A stretch of 64,000 nt of DNA from Chloroflexota bacterium. Lineage in GTDB: Bacteria > Chloroflexota > Anaerolineae > Aggregatilineales > J027. The notes under the pieces are model-generated. The model saw only the letters and a list, made by a program, of their open reading frames with translations. It had not been told where the DNA came from and made no database searches. The stretch covers positions 1-64,000 of the forward strand of contig JACRBG010000022.1 in assembly GCA_016234595.1 (NCBI GenBank), in the 5' to 3' direction. This document shows, piece after piece, positions 42,769 through 51,269 of the stretch. A program made the translations under genes and the position numbers. Each line of letters opens with the position of its first letter. Within the stretch, counting starts at the first letter, position 1.

Positions 42769-45700
42769 ATGAATGCACTCAGCCTCATTTTGGTGATGCT
42801 CAGTGGCGCACTGCTGCTGATTGCCGGGATTGTTCTCGGCTATTGGCGCGGGTGGGGCCGAGCAACCCACACCTACGAAGCCAGTCAAAGCCTCGATGCA
42901 CTGGCCGATGTGGGACAGGCAATTTTGGGAGCACAGCTTAATCTGGATGCTCTCTGCGAAATCGTCTATCAACAATCCACCCGGGTCATTGACACCCGCG
43001 ACTTTCAATTAGGCCTCATTGACGGCGACGATTATGAAATCAAGGTCTGGCTCAAAGAGGCCGAACGCCTACCCCCTCAGACCTTTAAAAATGGGGCGGC
43101 AGCAGGACTGATTGGTTGGGTACGCGACAATGCACGCGGCCTGTTGGTGAATGATTTCCAAAAAGAATGGGACACCCTACCCGCCCGCCCTCGTTATTAC
43201 GACGAAAATAATCCGGCCCGCTCCGCCATTTTTGCCCCATTGATTGTTGGGACAAAGATTATTGGGGTCATTGCCGCCCAAAGCCATACCCCCGCGGCCT
43301 TTACCGACGAAGATTTAGGTCGGTTGATGGTCTTGGCAAATCAAGCCGCTGGTGCAATTCGTAATGCCCAGTTGTACACCGCGGCCAAAGAACGGGCCAC
43401 CCGCCTGCGTCTGATTGGTGAAGTCTCGCGTCAATTGAGTGGGGTTCAGACCTTACCCGAACTCCAACAGCAAATTTTACGCCTCGTACAAGGCACATTT
43501 GGCTATTATGCCGTCAATTTATTTACGATTGATACCGAAACCAATGAGCTTGTGCTTGGGGCCAGTACAGCGTGGGATGCTGGGTTTAAAGACATCCGCC
43601 TGAAAATGGGCTATGGCATCGTCGGCTGGGTGGCCGAAAATGCCGAACTCGCTGTTATTGGCGATGTCAGCCAAGACCCGCGTTATGTCGCTTCGGTGGT
43701 GCTGCCTGCCACCAAGAGCGAACTCGCTGCCCCATTGATTTTTGATAATCGTGTATTAGGCGTCTTGGATGTTCAAAGTAATGAGGTAGATGCCTTTGAT
43801 AAAGAGGACTCCTTCACCCTCAATGCCTTAGCCCAACAATTAGCGCTTGCTGTCCAAGAGTCCATAACCTACTCTGCCGAACGTCGTCAAGGCGAACGCA
43901 CGAACGCCCTTATCGAAGCCGCCCGTGCGGTGGTCTCGATTTTGGATATTTCCAGCTTGTTTGACGAAGTCATTGACCTCATTACCGATCATTTCGGCTA
44001 TGACCGCGTGCATATTTTCCTGCGCGATGGGGATCGGGTCATTTTTAGAGGTGGCAAGGGCAGCCACACCAAACGCTGGTTGTTTGAAAATCTGGCCTAT
44101 AACATCAATGACACAGGTTTTATCGCGTGGGTTGCAAATCACGGCCAATTGATTGTCTCTGGCAATGTTGCTGAAGACGAACGTTATGCCGTTGGTGGTG
44201 GGCTAGAAGACACCCAAAGCGAAATGACCGTCCCTATCCAAATGGGGTCACGCACCTTAGGTGTCCTCGATATTCAAAGTCCCAAGTCCGATGCCTTCTC
44301 AGCCGAAGATGTGGCCTTGGTGCAGGCGCTGGCCGATACAGTGGCGATTGCCTTGCGGAATGCAGGTTTAATTGCCAACGAAATGCGCCGCCGCATCCTG
44401 TCAGAAACCCTACAAGAAGTCAGCACCGTGTTGGCCTCATCACTCGACCTCGACAGCGTATTAAAAGAAATTCTATTGGGCCTAGAGCGTGTAGTGGAAT
44501 ACACCTCAGCAGTGATTTTGCTGTTGGATGATGAAAAAGCCTATTATCTGGTCAGTGCTATTCATGGCGTCACAGAAGATGATGCTGTTTGGGATGAGGT
44601 TTTGGCCGCTGACCAAGACACCGAAGATCATATTGACCGTATCTTGACCATGCTGGCCGCTAAACCACCCGATGCCAGTGGCGAAGAACCGCCTAAACCC
44701 CGCCACGAAGATACATTATCCGTACCCCTAAGCATGGGTGAAGAACACATTGGGCACTTAGCGATTAAGCGCATCGGTGTACAGTCGTTCAGTACCGAAG
44801 AAAAAGCCATTACCAGCACCTTTGCCAGCCAAGCCGCTGTCGCCATTATGAATGCCCAGTTGTATATGGCGCAAAAAGAAGAGGCATGGATTTCCACTGC
44901 CCTCCTCCAAGTAGCCGAGGCCACCGGCCAGGCAACCAGCCCGGATGAAGTTTTAGAAACCGTCGCCCGCATTACGCCGTTATTGGCCGGGGTAGAATGG
45001 TGTGCAGTGTTCCTTTCAGAAGATAAATTTTTCCGCATGGTTGAGGTATCGGGTGTCAATCAACGTTTTGTTGAGGCGTTTCAAGGTTTCAAAATTGACC
45101 CGATCCAGTGGGATCCTCTGCGTGATTTAATTGAGACGGGCCGCCCCGTCATTTTGGAGGCTACCGCGCCCATGCCGTCTGGTCTCCCGGTGGATATTGA
45201 TGTGGTACAGGCCGTCTTGCTACCACTTTTTGCCAAAGGCGCTGTGATTGGCACATTGCTGATTGGTCAGCGCGATGGTGATGCCCCCCTCACCCGCCGC
45301 AAAATTGAATTGGTATCGGGCATCGCTAACCAAGCCGCTCTTGCTATTGAAGGCGCTCAACTGTATACGGCCCAGCAAGAAGAACAATGGATCACCACCG
45401 TGTTGTTACAGGTCGCCGAGGCCGTCAACAGCCAATACGATCTCGACAGCACGCTGGAAAGTATCGTTCGCCTGACGACATTGTTAGTCGGTGTAACGCG
45501 CTGTGTCATCCTGCGTTGGGATGATGGCCTCCAGCAGTTCTATGCCTCCAAATCCTTTGGCCTATCGCCTCAAGGGGAACGACTGGTCAGCCAAATGGTC
45601 ATCCGCCCAACTGAGAGTCAGTTATTTGCCACGCTGGCGGAAACATTGCAAGCCGTCCCCGCGGGGGAAAATCTGCCCTATTTCATCCCCGACACCCTCA

Positions 45701-46731
45701 AAGAAGCCATCGAAATTCCAGCGGTTTTAACGTTGCCCCTGATGGCACAAGGGACGATTGTCGGCGCGATGTTGGTGGACTATTTTGAATATGAAGGCCA
45801 CAGTGGTCAGCGGCGCTTAAATATTTTGATTGGGATTGCCTATCAAAGCGCCCTTGCTATTCGCACCGCCCGCCTGCAAGAAGAAGCCATAATCGCTGAG
45901 AGTTTTGAGCGCGAAATGGAAGTGGCGCGCGGCATCCAATTAAGCCTCCTGCCCGACAAACCCCCACAAATTGATGGGTGGGACATCGCGGCCTATTATC
46001 GTCCGGCCCGTTTGGTTGGGGGTGACTTTTATGACTTTATCCCGTTGGGCGATGACAAATATGCCTTCGTCATAGCCGACGTAGCCGATAAAGGTGTTGC
46101 AGCAGCTATGTTTATGACGGTCTGCCGCACTATTATTCGGGCGGTGGCGTCACGGCGGCGCTCGGCGGCTGAAACCCTGCTACGGGTCAACAAATTGGTC
46201 GTACACGACAACCGCAGTGAACTCTTTTTTACCTGCTGGTATGGCATTTTGGATATCAAAACAGGTGAATTGCAATTTAGTAGTGGCGGTCACAATCCCC
46301 CCCTAATTGCGCGGGAAAATGGCGAACTGGTCGAACTGCGCATTAAGGGCATTGCGCTTGGATTATTTGATCCCATCCAGCTTCAAGAAGCCACTGTCCG
46401 AGTCGAGCCGGGAGATACCCTCTTAGCCTATACCGACGGGTTGACCGAAGCCCAACGCGCCGACAATTCAGAATTTGGCGAAGTCGAGCTTCATATCACC
46501 ACCCGCAAACTGCGCGAACGTTCTGCTGCCGATTTTGTACAAAAGCTGACCGCCGCCGTTGATCGGTTTACGGGCGATCAGCCTGCTTTCGATGACTTGA
46601 CGCTGTTTGTTGTTAAGCGCCTTTTGCAAAGTTCGGCCTCAGTGAATGGTCAGCCCGAACAATCCACTGCCGAAATCGCTCATTCAGGTGCGCTGGTTGA
46701 ATCGGAAGAAGAGGAGGGTGTCAATTTATAA
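42769..46731 (+). CDS. Multi-GAF PP2C (SpoIIE/RsbU-like) phosphatase
   Basis: 1320 aa. N-terminal membrane helix (residues ~3-22), then about six GAF-like units. The recurring boundaries 'NAQLYTAAKE', 'LALAVQES', 'IALRNAGL', 'NAQLYMAQKEE' and 'EGAQLYTAQQEE' mark the joints. The SpoIIE/PP2C domain spans ~1045-1290: LVGGDFYDFIPLGDDKY, FVIADVADKGVAAAMFM, LLAYTDGLTEAQ and DDLTLFVV supply the metal-binding Asp residues. It should dephosphorylate the STAS proteins encoded upstream when its GAF array senses a ligand or redox cue. The size of the array is exceptional. Its 3' end overlaps a converging lipoprotein gene by 52 bp. Confidence 0.92.
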   Translation: MNALSLILVMLSGALLLIAGIVLGYWRGWGRATHTYEASQSLDALADVGQAILGAQLNLDALCEIVYQQSTRVIDTRDFQLGLIDGDDYEIKVWLKEAERLPPQTFKNGAAAGLIGWVRDNARGLLVNDFQKEWDTLPARPRYYDENNPARSAIFAPLIVGTKIIGVIAAQSHTPAAFTDEDLGRLMVLANQAAGAIRNAQLYTAAKERATRLRLIGEVSRQLSGVQTLPELQQQILRLVQGTFGYYAVNLFTIDTETNELVLGASTAWDAGFKDIRLKMGYGIVGWVAENAELAVIGDVSQDPRYVASVVLPATKSELAAPLIFDNRVLGVLDVQSNEVDAFDKEDSFTLNALAQQLALAVQESITYSAERRQGERTNALIEAARAVVSILDISSLFDEVIDLITDHFGYDRVHIFLRDGDRVIFRGGKGSHTKRWLFENLAYNINDTGFIAWVANHGQLIVSGNVAEDERYAVGGGLEDTQSEMTVPIQMGSRTLGVLDIQSPKSDAFSAEDVALVQALADTVAIALRNAGLIANEMRRRILSETLQEVSTVLASSLDLDSVLKEILLGLERVVEYTSAVILLLDDEKAYYLVSAIHGVTEDDAVWDEVLAADQDTEDHIDRILTMLAAKPPDASGEEPPKPRHEDTLSVPLSMGEEHIGHLAIKRIGVQSFSTEEKAITSTFASQAAVAIMNAQLYMAQKEEAWISTALLQVAEATGQATSPDEVLETVARITPLLAGVEWCAVFLSEDKFFRMVEVSGVNQRFVEAFQGFKIDPIQWDPLRDLIETGRPVILEATAPMPSGLPVDIDVVQAVLLPLFAKGAVIGTLLIGQRDGDAPLTRRKIELVSGIANQAALAIEGAQLYTAQQEEQWITTVLLQVAEAVNSQYDLDSTLESIVRLTTLLVGVTRCVILRWDDGLQQFYASKSFGLSPQGERLVSQMVIRPTESQLFATLAETLQAVPAGENLPYFIPDTLKEAIEIPAVLTLPLMAQGTIVGAMLVDYFEYEGHSGQRRLNILIGIAYQSALAIRTARLQEEAIIAESFEREMEVARGIQLSLLPDKPPQIDGWDIAAYYRPARLVGGDFYDFIPLGDDKYAFVIADVADKGVAAAMFMTVCRTIIRAVASRRRSAAETLLRVNKLVVHDNRSELFFTCWYGILDIKTGELQFSSGGHNPPLIARENGELVELRIKGIALGLFDPIQLQEATVRVEPGDTLLAYTDGLTEAQRADNSEFGEVELHITTRKLRERSAADFVQKLTAAVDRFTGDQPAFDDLTLFVVKRLLQSSASVNGQPEQSTAEIAHSGALVESEEEEGVNL

Positions 46732-47246
46732 AGTGGATCAACTACCGCTTGTAAATCCACCAATAATCCATTCAAACTGGTAATGTAAGGCGACACTTGT
46801 TCGCCTAAATCGGCCTTGTCAATCTCCCCCGAGGTAAACCGCTGAAAGCCATCAATCACACCCTGCATGGCGCTTAAAACTTGCTGCGAACTTATTTCCA
46901 CACACGAAGGTGTTGCCGTCATAGCAACCACATTACGCAAACTCAACAGGCGCGAGAGTGTTTCTAATGCAGGATCCCGGTCATCATTATCCACTAATTT
47001 CCGCTGTTCATCCGCCTCAGTTGCAAACGACTGCATCGTGAAATAGGCATTTTCGAACCAATCTTCCAAATCATTACTAGGGCATCCCGGCAAAATGGTC
47101 TGCTCCGGTAAAGAAACTAGAGTTAAGACAATCGTTGCATCGGGTTGTTCATTGTCACGGGGTTGGGTTTTTTTATCGGTTTCGTCCTCCCCACACGCTG
47201 CCAACAGCACCACAATCAAGCCAGCCAACATCCATTTTTTAAGCAT
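46680..47246 (-). CDS. Lipoprotein of unknown function
   Basis: 188 aa. Lipoprotein signal with lipobox LLAAC (Cys18), then an acidic/Thr-rich spacer (GEDETDKKTQPRDNEQPD). The rest is helical and acidic, with two further Cys (PGCPSND, PSCVEI) that could form a disulfide outside the membrane. The C-terminus (TPSSSSDSTSAPE) is encoded antisense to the last 17 codons of the phosphatase gene, a convergent overlap of 52 bp. Divergent from the FtsK-like gene across 208 bp. No family recognised. Confidence 0.75.
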   Translation of the reverse strand: MLKKWMLAGLIVVLLAACGEDETDKKTQPRDNEQPDATIVLTLVSLPEQTILPGCPSNDLEDWFENAYFTMQSFATEADEQRKLVDNDDRDPALETLSRLLSLRNVVAMTATPSCVEISSQQVLSAMQGVIDGFQRFTSGEIDKADLGEQVSPYITSLNGLLVDLQAVVDPLYKLTPSSSSDSTSAPE

Positions 47247-47454
47247 TTTATCCGCCTACAGCCAATTTCAAGCTGTTCAAAATCAGTCTATAAATGCAAT
47301 CTGTGATTGAACAAGTTCAACATTAACCATTGTACTTGGAATTTGACCCCAAAATTGTCTAGACCCGCAAACACAAACCAACCTCGCTTGATTATTTATT
47401 ATCTCCTTTCTAAAATAGGCATGTTCATCATGTACGCGCATTGGGGGTTGAAGT

Positions 47455-49080
47455 ATGCCGCAGCTTCTATCGAGAATAGATGAAAACGGTTGGGTGACAC
47501 CTGCCGCAGCTGATGTAGGGGTCGCGGCTGCGGAAAAGCCCTACGACGCCAAGTATCTCTATCAACTAGCGAATCAGATTCAGCGTCGCTTTGCTGAATT
47601 AAACACACCGGTACGAATTGTGGATGTACGAGCCTCGCCCTCCCATCTGCGCTTCTTTTTGCGGCCAGCCATGAGTGGGCAAACGGCTCAATTGGGTGGA
47701 CTCATTGAAAATCTGCGTCCCGCCCTGCCCGGTCTACAAAAAAGCCTTGAGGCCGAACTCGTCGAACTCTACCCAGCCCAAAAATCTGGCGAGGGGGCTG
47801 TTTTATTGGTACGTCCCCTCAATCCCACCCCCCTCAGCCTCGATTATTTACTAGGACAAGAAAATTTCCTTACCATCACCGACTCAACGGCTCTCTCGCT
47901 TGGTTTGGGTCTCAACCAGCAGACGGTGGTGCGGGATTTGCGGATGATGCCCCATTTGCTGATTGTTGGGGATGCACCTCAACGCCTACAATTGCTTTCG
48001 GCAGTTATCTTACAACTCAGCTTATTTAATACCCCTGCCGAATTTCGTTTTGCCCTGATTGGTGGGCGAACGGATGTCTTGGATGCCCTTGCCCAAAGTC
48101 CGCATATTTTAGGCGGCACACTGCACACCATTAGAGAATTCCGTCGCCTGCTGGACGGCCTGATTAAACATTTGGGTCAGCGCAAAAATCAATTTAACCA
48201 GCAGAATGCCAAAACGCTGGACGACTATAATGAATCGGTCAAAGGCCAACCGCAAAAACCCTTCCCGCGCCTCCTAATTTTGTTAGATGCTGTGTCCCTC
48301 AAAGGGTGGGGTGAGGAACGTCAAGCATGGTTTTCTAATCTCTATCGCTTAGTCAAAGAAGGCCCAACCCTCGGTCTGCATGTCATTTTGACTGTGCCCG
48401 ATTTGCAGCCAACCATGATTCCCAGTCAGTTATTGGAACTCATTCCAGAGCAAATGATTTTGCGCTCGGCCTTTAATACGGTCAATTGGGCCCAGCCGCC
48501 CGCTTCGTTCCCGATTGTTTTGATTGACAGCATGTACCGCGCCAATGGATCAGCCCCCCAACCTGTCGAACTGCCTGCGGTGGACAATAAACAAATTGGG
48601 CAGATTCTCAAATATTGGCGGCGTGTGGCGACCCTCCGCAACACCGACAGCCCCGACGCAGCCCCTATTCCATCAACGGGCTTAACAGGCTATCTGCGGC
48701 GCACAGGTCAAACCGGGGCACTACTGGCTGCCCGTCAGCAGCGCGAAGCTGAACAAAGCGATGCCAGTCTATCCGCCGCGATTTTGGCCGAAGTCCCTGC
48801 CATCATCAAAGCCGAACGCGACACCAAACCCGACCTGCCTGTGGTAGATGACAATACCCCCCCTGTGCCACGCCATTTCTTGTTATTAGAGAAAAAATAT
48901 CGGCGGGCGGGTGCATTAGCGGCCTATTTGGGCTGGTTGAGCATTGGCCCCCTGATTGATGTCTTAGAGCAATCCGCCCAAGAAGCCCGGGCCACCCTCA
49001 AAGCCTTACAAGAAGCCGGCTTATTGGAGGCAGGTGAAAGCCCCATGCTGCGGTTTATGCGCTTGAGTGAGGAAGAATAG
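47455..49080 (+). CDS. FtsK/SpoIIIE-like protein without a functional Walker A
   Basis: 541 aa. Order as in the motor part of FtsK. An alpha-like domain (~30-115, KYLYQLANQIQRRFAELNTP) is followed by a RecA-like core (DLRMMPHLLIVGDAPQRLQ at ~160; Walker B-like FPRLLILLDAVSL at ~270; LGLHVILTVPDLQPTMIPSQL, and NIKTRI-like 'MILRSAFN'). A C-terminal winged-helix follows, resembling FtsK gamma (RRAGALAAYLGWLSIGPLID). Where true FtsK has G-x4-GKS, this reads GDAPQRLQL, so ATP hydrolysis is not expected. The Walker B Glu is also missing. Probably a structural or regulatory relative. No transmembrane segment. Confidence 0.75.
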   Translation: MPQLLSRIDENGWVTPAAADVGVAAAEKPYDAKYLYQLANQIQRRFAELNTPVRIVDVRASPSHLRFFLRPAMSGQTAQLGGLIENLRPALPGLQKSLEAELVELYPAQKSGEGAVLLVRPLNPTPLSLDYLLGQENFLTITDSTALSLGLGLNQQTVVRDLRMMPHLLIVGDAPQRLQLLSAVILQLSLFNTPAEFRFALIGGRTDVLDALAQSPHILGGTLHTIREFRRLLDGLIKHLGQRKNQFNQQNAKTLDDYNESVKGQPQKPFPRLLILLDAVSLKGWGEERQAWFSNLYRLVKEGPTLGLHVILTVPDLQPTMIPSQLLELIPEQMILRSAFNTVNWAQPPASFPIVLIDSMYRANGSAPQPVELPAVDNKQIGQILKYWRRVATLRNTDSPDAAPIPSTGLTGYLRRTGQTGALLAARQQREAEQSDASLSAAILAEVPAIIKAERDTKPDLPVVDDNTPPVPRHFLLLEKKYRRAGALAAYLGWLSIGPLIDVLEQSAQEARATLKALQEAGLLEAGESPMLRFMRLSEEE

Positions 49081-49097
49081 GGAAAAAGCGGTTCGAG

Positions 49098-49991
49098 TTA
49101 TTCTGCCCGCACCCATTCATCATAAGGCAAGGTATAGATACAAGTATCGGGTTCTGAGAATGCCTCAGTGAAGGATGCCATATCGTAAGTGCTGATGTCT
49201 TCCAAATGGTATTCATTGGGCTGTAAAGAGTCTAAGGCATCTAGGGAAATGCCTATATCATCAGCATTTGCATCTTCTGTTTGTATCCACATCTTAAAAA
49301 GGCTGACATCCAAAAGATAATTGCAGATGGGGATACCTACCGAATCATCAATAATTTCCTCCAAAGTGGCATAGTACATCATATAAGATACGAAAATGCC
49401 CTTTTGGGGATAGGACATGATCAGATAATAGCTTGTACCACGAGGCAAACCATCTAGGGGATATGAAATTGTCACGTCCTCTGGTTCTCCATAGACAGTC
49501 AAAATATTTGTTGGCATATATGAAGACCAATCTACGTAACTATCAGCGGGATAATCCAAACTCAAATTTACTGCAACTAAACGATTATCTGAGTTACGAG
49601 TCCAAAAACTCACAACCCCGTTCCCATTTTCGCTGTCTAAATCGGGACCCGTTGGTAAAACCATAAATGTTTTTGTAGATTTCTCACCCGTATTTGATTG
49701 CACAAGTAAATCTGGAAACAGGTTTTTTAGAGTGCTTTTAGTGGTTTGTAAAGTATCCCGGTGTAATGTAAATCCCCACCAACACGGCAGAGAGCAATCC
49801 TTATCGGTCATGAGAGATTGTATTGACCTAATCAAATCAGGATTAATTGAAGTCGGCGTTGGAGCTAGCGTTGGCGCAAATGAGTGCGTTTTTTTTGTGG
49901 AAACAATAAGCAGAGCAATTAAAACTCCTATTGGAATTACAATTGAAGAAATTAGTAAAATTCGTCTCCGCTTATTTGGCAACCTAGGCAT
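49098..49991 (-). CDS. Single-span secreted protein, unknown function
   Basis: 297 aa. Basic N-terminus (PRLPNKRRR) and one membrane helix (ILLISSIVIPIGVLIALLIV), then a Thr/Pro spacer and a globular outside domain with CSLPCWWGFTLHRDT near residue 68. This 'C.lPCWWGi.pg.T' segment recurs in secreted Chloroflexota proteins of unknown role. Downstream blocks include LTVYGEPEDVTISYP. The DNA is clearly more AT-rich than its neighbours and uses A/T-ending codons. It lies 15 bp after the metalloprotease gene on the same strand, so the two are co-transcribed and probably arrived together. Confidence 0.7.
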   Translation of the reverse strand: MPRLPNKRRRILLISSIVIPIGVLIALLIVSTKKTHSFAPTLAPTPTSINPDLIRSIQSLMTDKDCSLPCWWGFTLHRDTLQTTKSTLKNLFPDLLVQSNTGEKSTKTFMVLPTGPDLDSENGNGVVSFWTRNSDNRLVAVNLSLDYPADSYVDWSSYMPTNILTVYGEPEDVTISYPLDGLPRGTSYYLIMSYPQKGIFVSYMMYYATLEEIIDDSVGIPICNYLLDVSLFKMWIQTEDANADDIGISLDALDSLQPNEYHLEDISTYDMASFTEAFSEPDTCIYTLPYDEWVRAE

Positions 49992-50006
49992 ATCCCGCGT
50001 AACCTT

Positions 50007-51062
50007 TCACTTACAATTTGTATTCAATTGGGGAGTTGTTAATATATTGGTAGCTTCAGCTAAAGCCTTGTTCCAATTTTCATAACGACGAATATATTCC
50101 GGATCATTCACATCATAATCTTTGTAATTAATCTCAGTGAGATCAATTCTACCCGAAAATATAGCATCCCAAAAAGCCTGTTGCCTTTGAATCATATCGC
50201 ATATAGTAGCCTGTGATGAAGAATCAATAACATCAAGATTTTCTAATGTGTAAAAGGAATAAACCCAAACAGCATATGCCTCAGCAGTCTGTTCATCAGT
50301 GTTATTCCATCGATTACCATACATGCGTCCATAAATTCTCACGTCAAAAGTGCGGGGGTCGTCATCATGCGAACCTGCCGGAAAAGGTAACCATACAGCT
50401 TGAGTGCCTTGATTAGCAGCAGATGGGTTTCCCAGATATGGATCTGTAAAGAGGGTATTTAGAAGATTTTGCCCATATCCATAATTCAGGGCATGTCCAA
50501 ACTCGTGTGTGATTAACTCAGGGCTAAAAACGGGCGTCCCATTAGGTTCGCTAGGCCAAGGAACATTACCCGACCCCCAAATTGTAATCGTTATTTCTCC
50601 AGCAGTGCCTGTCCGTAGAATAACATTTTTATTCGAGTCCTCTGTAGTCAATGCGGCAAATTCACTAGGATCATCCGAAAGAATGATAGTTATCTTTGGG
50701 AAAAAGTCTATAAAACTACCTCCGACCTGTGCTATCGCATTATATTGGGCTTTAATACTGTCATAAACAACTTGGATTTGTTCATCAGTCCAAGTAGCAG
50801 ACCCTTCTGTGGTTAGTTCTATGTTTAACCCTTGAAGGCATTCTATTGGATCAAGGTCTTCACAAATATCATCAAGATTGCCGCCTTGCTGGTGTGGCCC
50901 TTCTTGATGAGGGTCGTCACTTTCACCCTGAAGCCTTTTTATCTCATCCTCAATCTGTTGGATAGTCCCCATGTATAATTCCATCGAATCGAAAAAGGCC
51001 TTTGCAGCAGCCTTAACCCTTGCCATCTCTGGACTCACAGAACCAGCAAACTCATTATCCAT
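50007..51062 (-). CDS. Putative zinc metalloprotease (HEFGH)
   Basis: 351 aa. Zinc-binding H-E-x2-H in SPELITHEFGHALNYGYGQ (~residue 190). A further acidic helix around residue 275 (TDEQTAEAYAVWVYSF) could give the third ligand, gluzincin-style. N-terminal ~80 residues are helical and acidic with a His/Gln stretch, and no signal peptide is seen. It may therefore act inside the cell, be exported by another route, or have a mis-set start (ATG 51062 has GAGGAG eleven bases upstream). Substrate unknown. AT-rich like its operon partner, suggesting acquisition. A protease role rests on the HExxH motif alone plus a plausible helix context. Confidence 0.7.
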   Translation of the reverse strand: MDNEFAGSVSPEMARVKAAAKAFFDSMELYMGTIQQIEDEIKRLQGESDDPHQEGPHQQGGNLDDICEDLDPIECLQGLNIELTTEGSATWTDEQIQVVYDSIKAQYNAIAQVGGSFIDFFPKITIILSDDPSEFAALTTEDSNKNVILRTGTAGEITITIWGSGNVPWPSEPNGTPVFSPELITHEFGHALNYGYGQNLLNTLFTDPYLGNPSAANQGTQAVWLPFPAGSHDDDPRTFDVRIYGRMYGNRWNNTDEQTAEAYAVWVYSFYTLENLDVIDSSSQATICDMIQRQQAFWDAIFSGRIDLTEINYKDYDVNDPEYIRRYENWNKALAEATNILTTPQLNTNCK

Positions 51063-51210
51063 AATTCAAAACTCTCCTCATAAGAATCTAAAAAATCAGA
51101 ACATATACTCTAAATTTAATAGAGCTATTATTCTAAATCAAGACGACATGGGTATTTTGATACAAGACTGTGACGGTTTTGAAATGTTGCTCTAACCAGA
51201 AATTGGGAAA

Positions 51211-51233
51211 TAAAAAAGGGGTTATGGCACCCC
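51211..51233 (-). terminator. Rho-independent terminator of the LCP gene
   Basis: Minus strand: GGGGT-GCCATA-ACCCC followed by TTTTTTATTT, 37 bases past the stop at 51270. Confidence 0.8.
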
Positions 51234-51269
51234 TAAATTAACCCACCATATTCTCGCAGAAATCAGATA

